From the NCBI GenBank assembly GCA_007750655.1, contig CP036290.1:2728001-2792000 (forward strand): 64,000 nucleotides of DNA, read 5' to 3'. Every line of letters begins with the position of its first letter. Position 1 is the stretch's first letter. Position numbers and translations under genes: made by a program. Positions 8,455 to 18,039 of this stretch are shown piece by piece. The DNA comes from Rohdeia mirabilis (lineage in GTDB: Bacteria; Planctomycetota; UBA1135; GCA-002686595). The notes under the pieces were generated by a model that was not told the origin of the DNA, did not search any database, and saw only the letters and a program-made list of their open reading frames with translations.

Positions 8455-10032
8455 ATGCTCTTGCGCCTCATGCTGGTCGCTCACACCCCCGTGTTCGCCG
8501 TGGCCCTCGCGGCCCTCGCCCTCGCCGGTCCGACGCTCCGCGCCCAGGAAGAGGGGGAGGTCGAACAGCTTCCGCTGCGCCTCGAGGACGCCTGGTCGCT
8601 GGCGCTCGACAGCAACATCGGGCTCGCGATCCAGGAGCGCTCGCGCGAGGCGGCGCGCTACGACGCCCTCGGGAGCTGGGGGGCCTTCGATCCGGTCTTC
8701 AGCCTCTCGGCCACCTACACCGAGGGCGAGCGCCCCCAGAACAACACGTTCACGACGGGCAACGTCTTCGTCCTCGACTTCGACAACAAGCGCGCCGAGG
8801 CGCGGCTGACCACGCCCGTTCGCAGCGGTGGTCGGTTCGACATCAGCGCGACGCTCGACAACACGAGCAGCCAGATCCCGAACGGCTCCGGCGGGATCGA
8901 CAGCGAGAGCTTCACCGACACCAACGTCTCGCTCAGCTTCGTCCAACCGTTGCTGCGCGGTGCGGGCGTCCGCGAGGCGACCACCCAACAGGAACGCTCG
9001 CGCCTGCAGCTGGCCCGCGAGCAGGCCTCGTTGGACCAGGCGCGCGAGCAGCTGCTGCTCGACGTGCACGTGGCCTACTGGGACCTCGTCGCGGCGCTGG
9101 AAGAGGTCGGCGTGCGTGAACGCGCGCTCGAGCTCGGCAACGAGCAACTGCGGCAGGAGTCCGAACGGCTGCGCGTCGGCGTCGGCACGGAGGTCGACGT
9201 CCTGCAGGCCGAGACGAACGTCGCCACGCGTGAGGAGCAGCTCCTGCTCGCCAACAACACGGTCGACCAGCGCGAAGACGCTCTGAAACAGCTCCTGTTC
9301 GGCGAACCGTCGAGCGAGGAGGGCGGGCACCGGCGCGAGGACTGGAACCGCCGCCTCGTGCCGCTGACCGAGCTGCCGACCGACCTTCAGTACGACGCGC
9401 CCGACACCTGGCTGACACGTCTCGACGCGGCCTTCGAACAGCGCCCCGACCTCGCTGTTCTGCGGGCGGACATCGAGATCGCCGAGATCGACCTGGTGGC
9501 CCGCCGTTCGGACCGTGAGGCCTCCCTCGACCTGACGCTGTCCGTCTCCAGCGGGGCGAGCGACACCAGTCGGCGCGATTCGCTGCAGTCCGGATTCGGG
9601 TTCGACTTCCCGACCTACTCGGCGAGCCTCTCGTACGAGGTTCCCTTGCGCAACCGCACGGCGCGCTACGCCGAACGGGCCGCGCGGGCGAGTCTGCGCT
9701 CGCGCCACCTGGCCTACAGCGAGGCGGAGAACCGAACCGTCTCGGACCTGCGTAACGGTCTGCGCGAGGTGTACTACCAGGCCCGTGCGGTCGAAGCCGC
9801 GTCGAAGTCCCGCGAGTTCGCGGAGCGCCAGCTCGAGGCCGAGCAGGTGCGGTATCGCGAAGGTCTCTCCACGACGTTCCAGGTGCTCGAGTTCCAACAG
9901 ACCCTGACCGAGGCGCTGTCCTCCGAGCAGACCGTGCGCGCCAATCTGGCGAAGTCACGGGCCCAGCTCCTGTTCGCCGAGGGACGGCTGGCCGAAGCGC
10001 TGGGCGTCGAGCCGGCTCGCACGGACCGATGA
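8455..10032 (+). CDS. TolC-family outer-membrane efflux/secretion protein
   Basis: A 525-residue exported protein. The start at ATG 8455 gives a signal peptide ending near LRAQ (about residue 30). It shows the TolC family layout: two similar halves of long coiled-coil helices with two short beta segments. Helical blocks include QLAREQASLDQAREQLLLDV and the segment LRVGVGTEVDVLQAETNVATR. The equivalent in the second half is VRYREGLSTTFQVLEFQQTL, matching the Y..G..T..dvL.aq signature. It should form a trimeric outer-membrane channel for an efflux or type I system; no inner-membrane pump or adaptor gene lies nearby. Its stop overlaps the start of a HEAT-repeat lipoprotein (ATGA), an unusual partner. 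Confidence 0.88.
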   Translation: MLLRLMLVAHTPVFAVALAALALAGPTLRAQEEGEVEQLPLRLEDAWSLALDSNIGLAIQERSREAARYDALGSWGAFDPVFSLSATYTEGERPQNNTFTTGNVFVLDFDNKRAEARLTTPVRSGGRFDISATLDNTSSQIPNGSGGIDSESFTDTNVSLSFVQPLLRGAGVREATTQQERSRLQLAREQASLDQAREQLLLDVHVAYWDLVAALEEVGVRERALELGNEQLRQESERLRVGVGTEVDVLQAETNVATREEQLLLANNTVDQREDALKQLLFGEPSSEEGGHRREDWNRRLVPLTELPTDLQYDAPDTWLTRLDAAFEQRPDLAVLRADIEIAEIDLVARRSDREASLDLTLSVSSGASDTSRRDSLQSGFGFDFPTYSASLSYEVPLRNRTARYAERAARASLRSRHLAYSEAENRTVSDLRNGLREVYYQARAVEAASKSREFAERQLEAEQVRYREGLSTTFQVLEFQQTLTEALSSEQTVRANLAKSRAQLLFAEGRLAEALGVEPARTDR

Positions 10033-11774
10033 AGGAACGCCGAGTGGGCGCGCACCTCGCGGCCGCGCTCCTGACGTCGGTCGTTCTGCTCTCGGGCTGC
10101 GACGGCGCGCCGGAGTCGAACGGCGGTGGAGCGGATGCGAGCGCCCCGAACGCTGCCACGGACCCGTCGAAGGACGTTCCGAGCAGCGGCGTCGGCCGCG
10201 CGCTGGTGGGTCCGAGTCTGCCGTTCGACATCCGCCGCGATCCGCGCGTGGTCGAGATCCCGCTCGACTGCTACACGAAGGGTCCGTACGTGCGCGACAC
10301 GGCCGATCCGATCGCGATCCTGATCGACAAGCTCTCGACCGGTGACTCGGAAGTGCTGGCGCGCGCGGCGGAGGAGCTCGGCGCCATGGGCGCGCGTTCG
10401 GTCCCCGCCCTCGGGCGCCTGGTGGCCGAGCAACTGCGCGATCGGACCCAGGTCCTGCAGATGCAGAACACAGTGCGAGCGTTGGCGCTGAATCCGTCGG
10501 ACGAAGCGACCGAGCTGTTGCTCGTCGTGCTGTCGCACCAGGATGCGGCGCTGCGCCAGCAGGCGCTCGGGGTGCTCGCCGGGCGTGACCTCGACGCGAA
10601 ACACTTCGAACTGTTGCGCGACGCCGCCATGTGGGAGGGCGGTGGCGGTCAGTCGAACGCGCTCGGCGCGCTGTTCGCGGCGGATCCCGTGCGCGCGGCG
10701 CACCAGATGCTCGACTGGCTCCTGGACGGCAAGGTGCCCGTGAACGAAGCACGCATCGGACCGCTGCTGGCCGTGGCGACGGACCCGGGCGTCCTCGAGC
10801 GCATGGCGGCCTTCGCAGCCGACGTTCCGCCGACGTACGCGCCGTACACCGACATGGCCCTCTACGTCGCCGGCGACGAAGCGGCGGTCGAGCGCACGCT
10901 GGTGCGGCTGGTCGACACGGACCCGGACGTGCGCGCCAACGTCCTGAACGCGGCCAAGGCGACCGAGCAGGTCGAGATCCTGCGCTGGGGACTCACCGAC
11001 GACCCGCTCGTCGAGCTACGAGCGACCGCGACCATGTTCCTCGTCGACGTGCTCGACGGGAAGAACGGCGACGCCGCGGCGAACGTTCTCGTCGACGCCC
11101 TGGACGATCCGGAGGCGCTGGTGAACCGCGTGGCCCTCGACGCCCTCGTCCGCCGTCGCCATCCCGTGGCCGTGGACCGTGCGCTCGCGCTGCTGGAAGG
11201 CGATCGCGTGGCCCTCGAGTCGATCCTGGCGAGCCTGCACCAAGCCATGCAGGAGGACCAGGAGCTGAGCGAACGCGCGCGCGTCGTGCTGCAGCGGCGC
11301 CTCGAGTCGAGCGAAGGGCTCGAGACGACCAGCGACGTGGTGCTGCTGCAGGCCCTGGCCCTGTGCCCGGGCGCAGCCACCGCACGCGCGGTCCTCGCCA
11401 TCGCCGACGCCACTCCGCCGGGCATGGTGATCGAGACGATCAGCGCCCACCGCTACATCGCGATCCAACTGGCCAACACGGGCGTGGCCGGACGGCGCGA
11501 GGTGGTCGCCCGCTTGAACGAGGAGCAGGATCCGGAACGCCGCCTGGACCTGATGTGGACCATCGGCGCGCACCGCGACGACCTCGCGCGAGAGGCACTG
11601 GCCCACATGGTCGAGGACGACGCGCTGGACCCGTGGGAGCGGGTCTACGCCGCGCACCTTCTGACCCGGGTCGGACCGACGGCGACGGTCGCGCCGCTGC
11701 TGAAAGCGGCCGCTCGCCGTTTCGAGGGCGAGCCGCGTCGCGCGCTCGACTGCCTGCTGCACCGCTGGTACTGA
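10029..11774 (+). CDS. HEAT-repeat lipoprotein
   Basis: A 581-residue protein whose ATG overlaps the TolC-like stop. A lipoprotein signal is clear: basic start, hydrophobic core and the lipobox LLSGC, so Cys24 would be lipidated. The mature part has a 35-residue low-complexity linker, then repeated helical pairs such as AAEELGAMGARSVPALGRLV and LLVVLSHQDAALRQQALGVL, typical of HEAT/PBS-lyase-type repeats through to the C-terminus. Such solenoids bind other proteins. The overlap with a TolC-type channel gene suggests a periplasmic or outer-membrane partner of that channel; that is inference. It is not closely similar to the three HEAT proteins at 24433-31857. Confidence 0.82.
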   Translation: MKERRVGAHLAAALLTSVVLLSGCDGAPESNGGGADASAPNAATDPSKDVPSSGVGRALVGPSLPFDIRRDPRVVEIPLDCYTKGPYVRDTADPIAILIDKLSTGDSEVLARAAEELGAMGARSVPALGRLVAEQLRDRTQVLQMQNTVRALALNPSDEATELLLVVLSHQDAALRQQALGVLAGRDLDAKHFELLRDAAMWEGGGGQSNALGALFAADPVRAAHQMLDWLLDGKVPVNEARIGPLLAVATDPGVLERMAAFAADVPPTYAPYTDMALYVAGDEAAVERTLVRLVDTDPDVRANVLNAAKATEQVEILRWGLTDDPLVELRATATMFLVDVLDGKNGDAAANVLVDALDDPEALVNRVALDALVRRRHPVAVDRALALLEGDRVALESILASLHQAMQEDQELSERARVVLQRRLESSEGLETTSDVVLLQALALCPGAATARAVLAIADATPPGMVIETISAHRYIAIQLANTGVAGRREVVARLNEEQDPERRLDLMWTIGAHRDDLAREALAHMVEDDALDPWERVYAAHLLTRVGPTATVAPLLKAAARRFEGEPRRALDCLLHRWY

Positions 11775-11823
11775 ACCAGCAGGCGGCACCGGGAGCGGAG
11801 GGCGGGACGCGGATGGGAGCGCG

Positions 11824-12459
11824 TCAGGGCATGCGCGAGGCCAACGCGAGCGCGCGCGAGTCCTCGAGCACGATCCAGGCCTCTTCGCCGTCCCCCAGGC
11901 CGAGTTGCGGCGCGGCACCCGGTCCGGACCACAGGGGCACGGCGCGCGAGCGGGACACTCCCGACGATCCCGAGCGGTTGACGTGGCCCAGGAGGCCGAA
12001 CTTGCGCGTGAAGGCGTAGGCCGCCTCGCCCGTGGAACCCACGCGCCACGGCCAGGCGCGCAGGAAGCGCTCGCCCGAAGCCGAGGTCGAGAGTTCGAAC
12101 AGGTAGCCGCGGCGGCGCAGCAGGTTGCCGTCCTGGAGCCAGACGGCGTCGGCGGGGTTCCCGACGCTCAACTTGGCCGCTTCGACCACGTCGCGCAGAT
12201 TCGGCGCCGGCTCGCTCGTGACGGTCGTGGCGGGTGAGGTCGAGAGCACGTGCTCGGCGTCGAGGCGGCGGCCCATCCGTTCGAGAAGGGCGACGGCGTC
12301 GCGCTCGTTCTCGTAGACGGCGAACAGCTGCAAGCGCGTGAGAGTGAGCGTGAACAAGAGCGTCGCGACCCCGACCAGGAGCAGGACGTGACTCGCGGCC
12401 AACCCGCGCCGGGAGCTCGCGCTGGAACGCTTCGATGTGGGGGAGGGGGCGAGGCGCAT
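11824..12459 (-). CDS. Prepilin-like single-pass membrane protein
   Basis: A 211-residue protein with ATG at 12459. A short Ser/Arg-rich N-terminus precedes one hydrophobic segment (about 22-43, SHVLLLVGVATLLFTLTLTRLQLF). The extracytoplasmic part includes GYLFELSTSASGERFLRAWPW and then AYAFTRKFGLLGHVNRSG. This resembles planctomycete prepilin-type proteins, in which a YxF..... strand is followed by a GR/GHxxR box. A canonical prepilin cleavage site (G|FTLIE) is not visible, so it is only prepilin-like. Its promoter would lie in the 139-bp gap shared with the divergent CCA enzyme gene. Function unknown. Confidence 0.65.
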   Translation of the reverse strand: MRLAPSPTSKRSSASSRRGLAASHVLLLVGVATLLFTLTLTRLQLFAVYENERDAVALLERMGRRLDAEHVLSTSPATTVTSEPAPNLRDVVEAAKLSVGNPADAVWLQDGNLLRRRGYLFELSTSASGERFLRAWPWRVGSTGEAAYAFTRKFGLLGHVNRSGSSGVSRSRAVPLWSGPGAAPQLGLGDGEEAWIVLEDSRALALASRMP

Positions 12460-12598
12460 GGAGCGGTGGACGTGCGGTCGGATCGAGCGGGCCGGTCGAG
12501 AAGGAATGGCGGAGCGCGCGAGTCGCCCTCGCAAGACGCCCGGACCGCCCCACGTGGTCGCAGGCGATTGCACGGCTGTGCACGGGTAGGCTGCAAGC

Positions 12599-13861
12599 GT
12601 GGTTCAGCACCCCCGACTCAGCGACCTCTCCGATTCCCAGGTGGGGGCCTCGACCCGGATCGCCCAGCGGCTGCGCGACGCCGGACACCAGGCCTGGTTG
12701 GTGGGTGGGTGCGTGCGGGACCTGGCCCTCGGGCGGCGACCGAAGGACCTCGACATCGCGAGCGACGCGCGTCCCGAAGAGGTCGAGGCCCTGTTCGAGC
12801 ACACCGTCGACGTGGGCCGGGAGTTCGGCACCATCGTGGTCGCGGAGTTCGAACCGTCGATCGAGGTGACGACGTTCCGGGCCGACGGTGAGTACCGCGA
12901 CGGACGACACCCGGAAGTGGTCGCCTACGCCGACACGCCGCAAGAGGATGCGCGGCGCCGCGACTTCACGTGCAACGCCCTCTTCCTCGACCCTCTCACC
13001 GGCGAGGTGCTCGATCCCTGCGGCGGCCTCGAGGACCTCGAGCAGGGGCGGCTGCGAGCGATCGGAGATCCGGTGGCGCGCTTCACCGAGGATTCGCTGC
13101 GCCTCCTGCGACTGGTGCGCTTCGCGTGCACCCACGACCTCGAACCCGAGCGCGCGACGCTGGACGGGGCGCGGCGGACGGCGCCACTGCTCGCACGGGT
13201 GGCGCGCGAGCGCGTCCTGTCCGAACTCTCAGGCTGTTTCGACAAGGGCGCGGCAGCTCGAGCCCTCGAACTCCTCGTCGCGCTCGACCTGGTCGGCCCG
13301 GCCCTCGGCGACGGCGCCGTGATCGACGCGCGAACGCTCGCTGTGGCGCGCCGTCTGCCGCAGCCCTGCGGCGCTGCGACAGGTCTCGCGCTCGTGTCGT
13401 CGGGAACGCGGACCGATGACGTGGCCCGCGCCTCGAGCGCGCGCGTGGTCGGGCAGCTCAAGCCGTCGCGCGAGCTCGCCAAGCAGGTCCGCGGTCTGCT
13501 CGAGGGCCTCGAGGACCTGCGCTCGGGAGCGAGCGACGCGGCCCTCGTGCGCCGCCGGGCCCAACTCGACCAGGTGCGCTGGCTCGAGCTGGCGCGAGCG
13601 TTCGATCGGGCGAGCGTGGACTTCGAAGACCTCGCGGTCGACGTCGCGCGACTCGAACGCGTGCTGGCCGCGTGGCCCGTCGATCGACCGGTTCCGGCGC
13701 CGCAGCTCGACGCCGCATGGATCGTCGCCGCCGGAGTCGCACCGGGTCCGCTCCTGGGTCGCATCCTCGAGGGGCTGGTCGATGCGCAGATCGAAGGCCG
13801 CGTCACCGATCGCTCGGGCGCCGAGGAGTTCGTGCGCGCGCAGATCTCGCGCGCCGACTGA
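12599..13861 (+). CDS. cca: CCA-adding enzyme / poly(A) polymerase family nucleotidyltransferase
   Basis: A 420-residue class II nucleotidyltransferase with GTG start at 12599. The head domain has LVGGCVRDLALGRRPKDLDI, the G-G-x-V-R-D ... D-x-D signature with the two metal-binding aspartates, and RRDFTCNALFLD, the conserved RRDFT.NA motif. The neck motif is present as FTEDSLRLLRLVRFA. It adds or repairs the 3' CCA of tRNAs, or adds poly(A) tails. The two activities cannot be separated by eye. The one tRNA gene in this window encodes its CCA, so in this organism the enzyme may mostly repair ends. The C-terminal half is less conserved. Confidence 0.88.
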   Translation: MVQHPRLSDLSDSQVGASTRIAQRLRDAGHQAWLVGGCVRDLALGRRPKDLDIASDARPEEVEALFEHTVDVGREFGTIVVAEFEPSIEVTTFRADGEYRDGRHPEVVAYADTPQEDARRRDFTCNALFLDPLTGEVLDPCGGLEDLEQGRLRAIGDPVARFTEDSLRLLRLVRFACTHDLEPERATLDGARRTAPLLARVARERVLSELSGCFDKGAAARALELLVALDLVGPALGDGAVIDARTLAVARRLPQPCGAATGLALVSSGTRTDDVARASSARVVGQLKPSRELAKQVRGLLEGLEDLRSGASDAALVRRRAQLDQVRWLELARAFDRASVDFEDLAVDVARLERVLAAWPVDRPVPAPQLDAAWIVAAGVAPGPLLGRILEGLVDAQIEGRVTDRSGAEEFVRAQISRAD

Positions 13862-13879
13862 CGTCGTGCGACTGGGTCC

Positions 13880-14782
13880 TCAGGACGGCGGGAAGACGCG
13901 CCGCAGCTGAACACCGAGCGGATAGGCCAGCAGGATCGCGGCGCCCAGGACGGGCTCGCCGACCGCGAACGTGAGCGCGCACGTGAACAGCGCCAGTCTG
14001 CGCAGTGCGAGCCCCATCGCGCGCATGACTTCGCCGCGCGTCCAGGTCGATCGCGCGAACGACTCGCGCACGAGCCCGCTGGCTCCGGCACCGGCCACCA
14101 GGGCTCCGGCGATGACCCAGGCCCAGTGCTCGGCGAGACCCGCGGCGAGGACCCCGATCGGGCCGACGACGAGCAGCGTCGCGAGCAGGAGCAACAGGGC
14201 TCGGGGACGCGCACCTGGATCGCGCTCGACGTCGTCCTCGAGACGCCCGAGGCGCGAGACCGTGAAGACGTAGGCGGCGTAGACGAGCGCGGGAACGACG
14301 GCGGCGACGGGGAACTCCACGCCGGTGAGCGCGGCACCGATGGCGACGCCGAGTGCGAGATCCCCCGCTCGACAGGTCGCGAGCAGCAACGGCCCGCGGA
14401 CCGGTCCGCGCCCCCAGAGGTCGTACACGACGACGGTGGCGGCGACGAATCCTGCGACGAGGCCGGCCGTCCTGGACACGCTCGCTGCCGCGCCGACGCC
14501 GCCGCCGAGGAGGGCGATCGCGAGCAGGAGTGCCCACCTCGCACCGACGCGACCGGAGGGGATCGGTCGATCGGGGCGCACGCGCGCGTCCTCGTCGCGA
14601 TCGGCCCAGTCGTTGAGCGCCATCCCGCCGTGGAACAGACTCGCGCTCGCGACGAGCGCCAGGACTCCGCCGACGCCGGGCCACCCGCCGGCGCCGATCG
14701 CCAGTCCGCACAGGGCGTCGGCCAGCGCGGAGGGCAGCAAGGACAGTCGCACGAGGCGGCCGACGGCCAGGGCGCGACTCAT
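13880..14782 (-). CDS. UbiA-family prenyltransferase
   Basis: A 300-residue integral membrane protein with about eight hydrophobic helices. The first Asp-rich motif is NDWADRDEDA followed by RPDRPIPSG (about 56-75), matching the NDxxDxxxD...RP..SG signature that binds the prenyl diphosphate through Mg. The second Asp motif corresponds to LGRLEDDVERDP (about 180-191). UbiA enzymes attach prenyl chains to aromatic rings (quinones, haem O, chlorophylls) or glycerol ethers; the acceptor cannot be told here. It is 40 bp downstream of rseP and may share the dxr-rseP transcript, which would put an isoprenoid-using enzyme beside an isoprenoid-synthesis gene. Confidence 0.85.
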   Translation of the reverse strand: MSRALAVGRLVRLSLLPSALADALCGLAIGAGGWPGVGGVLALVASASLFHGGMALNDWADRDEDARVRPDRPIPSGRVGARWALLLAIALLGGGVGAAASVSRTAGLVAGFVAATVVVYDLWGRGPVRGPLLLATCRAGDLALGVAIGAALTGVEFPVAAVVPALVYAAYVFTVSRLGRLEDDVERDPGARPRALLLLLATLLVVGPIGVLAAGLAEHWAWVIAGALVAGAGASGLVRESFARSTWTRGEVMRAMGLALRRLALFTCALTFAVGEPVLGAAILLAYPLGVQLRRVFPPS

Positions 14783-14822
14783 GCCGGTCGTTGCGCTGGG
14801 TGCCGCGCGTCGTCCACTTGCC

Positions 14823-16664
14823 TCAACCGATGATCCAGCGCTGGATGTCGTTCCAGGTCACGTAGACGACCAGGCTGACGATCATGACGAAGCCGACCAG
14901 TTGGCTGTAGCCGAGCACCCGTTCGGAAACCGGCCCGCCCTTGATCTTCTCGACGAGCAGGAACATCAGGTGTCCGCCGTCGAGCACCGGGATCGGCAGC
15001 ACGTTGATCAGCGCCAGGTTGATGCTCAACAGGCACAGGAAGTAGAAGAGCTTGCTCGGTCCCTGCTTGGCCGTGTGGTAGCCGATCGCCGCCATCGACA
15101 CGACGCCGCCGATGTTCTTGCTCGAGATCTCGGCGGTGACGATCCGCTGGAGCGCGATCCACACGTCGGCGAGCATGCTGCGCGTGGACGTCAAGCCGGT
15201 GGTGATCGCCTCGAGCGGATTGGCGGTCCGGAACACGAACTCGGCGTCCGCGTACATCAGGCCGGTCTCGGTGACCATGGCCGGGCGCGGCGTGACGACG
15301 AAGCGTTCGACGTTCATGTAGGGCGTCGAGTCGAACGCGGGTCGTTCGACCGCCACCTCCACCTCTCCTCCGCGCCGAACGGCATCGGCGACGGCTTCGA
15401 GCAGCTCGTCCCAGGTCGCGACGGCGGTGCCGCCGATCTCGATCACGCGATCACCCGGGAGCACGCCCGCTTCGAGCGCGGCGCCGTCGGGGCTCGGCGC
15501 GACCAGCGTCGACTCGCGATCGGGGACGAGCGCGATGTCCTCCGCCGCCGCGAGCGCGTCCCGCCTCGAGGCCACGTGGTCCTCGAGCGCCTCAGTCACG
15601 TCCAGGACCGTTCCGCCCGGCCCGACCGCGGTACTGGGGGCGCCGACGTCGCCTTCGAGCAGCGCATCGATCAAGTCGTCGTGGTTGGTGATCTCGATCC
15701 CGCGCACACGCTCGAGTCGCGACCCGAGCGGAAGCGCGTCGACCAACGGACCGCCACCGCGCAGACCGGCGACCTTGTTGCCGAGCGACGCGACGCCGAT
15801 CAGCGCGCGCGGTCCCGCGGCCTTCCACTCGAGCTCGAGTTCGACCTCGCGTTCGACGCCGTCGGCGTCGGCGATCCGCAACCTGAGGTTCTCGCCCGGC
15901 TCCAGAGCGCGGTAGAGCTGGCGGTCGAGCGACAGTCGCGACGGCTGTCCGACCGCGCCGAGGAGTCGCTCTCCGGGCAGGATGCCGGCCCGCGCCGCGG
16001 GTTCGTCGGGCGTCGGGTCGAGGGCCCCGGTGGGGCTGCCGCCGCTCGAGACCTGGATCTCGCGGAAGCCCTCGGACCCTTGGACCGGCTCCACGCGGAC
16101 GACCTGTGGCTCGGTCGCCCCCGGCGGACGAACGAGCATCGTGAGCGGTCCACTCGCGCTCAGCGCGACCTCGCTGCTGATCTGGCCGAACTCGAACACG
16201 CGGTTGCCGCCGACCTCGAGCACCTCGGTGCCGGCGGTGAGTCCGGCTTCCCACGCGGGGCCGCCGAACACCGGATCGCCGAGCACCGGTCGATCGAAGG
16301 GCACGCCGACCCAGAACAGGATCGGAAGCACGACGATCGCGAACAGGAGGTTCATCAGCACGCCGGCCGAGTAGACGAAGAAGCGCTGACCGACCGATTT
16401 CGAGAGCAGGTCGCCCTCGCGCGGACCGTCGCTGTTCTCGCCCGCGAACTCGCCCGCCATCGAGACGAAACCGCCGATGGGCACGGCCGCGATCTGGTAG
16501 CGCACGCCGCCGCGCACGAACGACACGAGCGGCGGACCGAAGCCGAGGCTGAAGACACGCACGCGCACTCCGCACCAACGCGCGGCGAGGAAGTGCCCCA
16601 GTTCGTGGACGAAGATCACCAGGCCCAGGCCCAGCACCATCTGCACGGCGTACAGCCAATTCAT
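14823..16664 (-). CDS. rseP: RseP-type site-2 intramembrane metalloprotease with extra PDZ domains
   Basis: A 613-residue protein with ATG at 16664, overlapping the dxr stop (ATGA). The zinc site HELGH is at 20-24 in the first membrane helix. The third ligand box is NVLPIPVLDG (554-563), with two more membrane helices after it. RseP cleaves transmembrane anti-sigma factors and signal-peptide remnants. Between the catalytic helices lies an unusually long region. It contains up to four PDZ-like blocks: around PAWEAGLTAGTEVLEVGG, AARAGILPGERLLGAVG, ALPLGSRLERVRGIEI and ALEAGVLPGDRVIEIGG. E. coli RseP, about 450 residues, has two. The candidate anti-sigma factor at 7782 is a possible but unproven substrate. 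Confidence 0.93.
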   Translation of the reverse strand: MNWLYAVQMVLGLGLVIFVHELGHFLAARWCGVRVRVFSLGFGPPLVSFVRGGVRYQIAAVPIGGFVSMAGEFAGENSDGPREGDLLSKSVGQRFFVYSAGVLMNLLFAIVVLPILFWVGVPFDRPVLGDPVFGGPAWEAGLTAGTEVLEVGGNRVFEFGQISSEVALSASGPLTMLVRPPGATEPQVVRVEPVQGSEGFREIQVSSGGSPTGALDPTPDEPAARAGILPGERLLGAVGQPSRLSLDRQLYRALEPGENLRLRIADADGVEREVELELEWKAAGPRALIGVASLGNKVAGLRGGGPLVDALPLGSRLERVRGIEITNHDDLIDALLEGDVGAPSTAVGPGGTVLDVTEALEDHVASRRDALAAAEDIALVPDRESTLVAPSPDGAALEAGVLPGDRVIEIGGTAVATWDELLEAVADAVRRGGEVEVAVERPAFDSTPYMNVERFVVTPRPAMVTETGLMYADAEFVFRTANPLEAITTGLTSTRSMLADVWIALQRIVTAEISSKNIGGVVSMAAIGYHTAKQGPSKLFYFLCLLSINLALINVLPIPVLDGGHLMFLLVEKIKGGPVSERVLGYSQLVGFVMIVSLVVYVTWNDIQRWIIG

Positions 16665-17848
16665 CGACTTTCGGCGCCAGGACGCGCTGTGGAAGGTGCA
16701 CCGAGGCGCTCGAGCGCGCGCCGGGCTGCTGCACGGGCCTCGCGGTCCCGCAGCATCAAGGTCTCGACGTCGTCCGCCGCCGAACCGAAGGCGTTCACGA
16801 CCTCCGCGTTCACGCGAGCGATCCGGGTGAATGGAATGCTGCCGTCCAAGAAGGCCGCGACGGCGACCTCGTCGGCCGCGTTGAGCGCACAGGGCGCGTC
16901 GCCACCCAGTTCGAGCGCGCGCCACCCGAGCGCGAGCGCGGGGAAGCGATCCGTGTCGGGTGCTTCGAACGTGAGCTTCGCGAAGAGATCGAGATCGAAG
17001 CCCACCAGGTCGGCGGGAGACCGGCCCGGCCAGTTGAGCGCGTAGTGGATCGGCCCGCGCATGTCGGGCGGCCCCATCTGCGCCAGCACGGAGCCGTCGA
17101 CGAACTCGACCATCGAGTGGACGATCGACTGACGATGGACGGCGACCTCGATGCGCTCGGGATCGATCCCGAACAGATGGTGGGCCTCGACGATCTCGAG
17201 CGCCTTGTTCAGCAGCGTGGCCGAGCCGATCGTGATGCGCGGCCCCATGTCCCAGTTCGGATGGGCCAGCGCTTCGTCGACCGTGACGCGCTCGATCTCG
17301 TCCTTGGAGCGTTCCCACAACGGACCGCCGGACGCGGTGAGGATCAGGCGGCGCACCCGATCGATCGGGACGTCGCCGAGGCACTGGAAGAGCGCCGAGT
17401 GCTCCGAATCGACCGGAATGATCGTGACGCCCTTGGAGCGCGCGAGCTCCATCAGAAGTTCGCCCGCGACCACCATCGACTCCTTGTTCGCGAGGGCGAC
17501 CGAGCGGCCGCGCTCGAGGACCGCCTGCGTCGACGCGACGCCCGCCGAGCCCACGATGCCGTGCACGGCGAGGTCGAACTCGGCGGCGGCGATCAACTCG
17601 AGGTTGGCGTCCTCGCCGACGAAGAGCGTGGCGGTGGGGGGCAGGGCGGCGCGGACGGCAGCGGCGCCTTCGGGGTCCCGGACGGCGACGAAGCGCGGAG
17701 CGAACTCGCGGACCTGGGCGGCCAGAGCGTCTCCGCCGCGCCCCGAGCTGAGTCCCACTACGACGAAGCGATCGCGCGCTCCCCGGACCAGGTCCAGGCA
17801 CTGGGTCCCGATCGAGCCGGTGCTGCCGAGCAGTAGGAGGGAGCGCAT
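16661..17848 (-). CDS. dxr: 1-deoxy-D-xylulose-5-phosphate reductoisomerase
   Basis: A 395-residue enzyme of the MEP isoprenoid pathway that converts DXP to MEP with NADPH. The N-terminal NADPH fold is GSTGSIGTQCLDLV (residues 8-21). Further signatures are ANKESMVVAGELLM, VPVDSEHSALFQCL (with the metal-binding Asp and Glu of D-S-E), LTASGGPLW and HPNWDMGPRITIGSATLLNK. All catalytic elements and the length are normal. Start ATG 17848; the end overlaps the rseP start. The dxr-rseP pairing is common in bacteria. Confidence 0.96.
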   Translation of the reverse strand: MRSLLLLGSTGSIGTQCLDLVRGARDRFVVVGLSSGRGGDALAAQVREFAPRFVAVRDPEGAAAVRAALPPTATLFVGEDANLELIAAAEFDLAVHGIVGSAGVASTQAVLERGRSVALANKESMVVAGELLMELARSKGVTIIPVDSEHSALFQCLGDVPIDRVRRLILTASGGPLWERSKDEIERVTVDEALAHPNWDMGPRITIGSATLLNKALEIVEAHHLFGIDPERIEVAVHRQSIVHSMVEFVDGSVLAQMGPPDMRGPIHYALNWPGRSPADLVGFDLDLFAKLTFEAPDTDRFPALALGWRALELGGDAPCALNAADEVAVAAFLDGSIPFTRIARVNAEVVNAFGSAADDVETLMLRDREARAAARRALERLGAPSTARPGAESR

Positions 17849-17916
17849 GAGGACTGACTGGGGGCGGCGCCTGGAGCGCGTGAGGCCCGGATCGCGCGAC
17901 CTCGGGCGCGCGCGCG

Positions 17917-17945
17917 TTGTCCGAGCGTCGAGCGCGGTCTAGCTT
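17917..17945 (+). promoter_or_regulatory. Candidate sigma-70-like promoter for the Nudix gene
   Basis: TTGTCC (17917-17922) and TAGCTT (17940-17945) are separated by 17 bp, an acceptable -35/-10 spacing, with 4/6 and 3/6 matches to the E. coli consensus. It sits between divergent genes and ends 94 nt before the chosen GTG. It supports a start at 18040 over a longer frame beginning inside this element. Match quality is only moderate. Confidence 0.28.
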
Positions 17946-18039
17946 ACCGGCTCGGGTGGGTGCTCCGTCGCTCGCCCTGCTCCCCCGCGGACCGCCGGTC
18001 CGCATTTTCCCGTCGCGCCGTCGAGGCGTCGCTCCCCAC

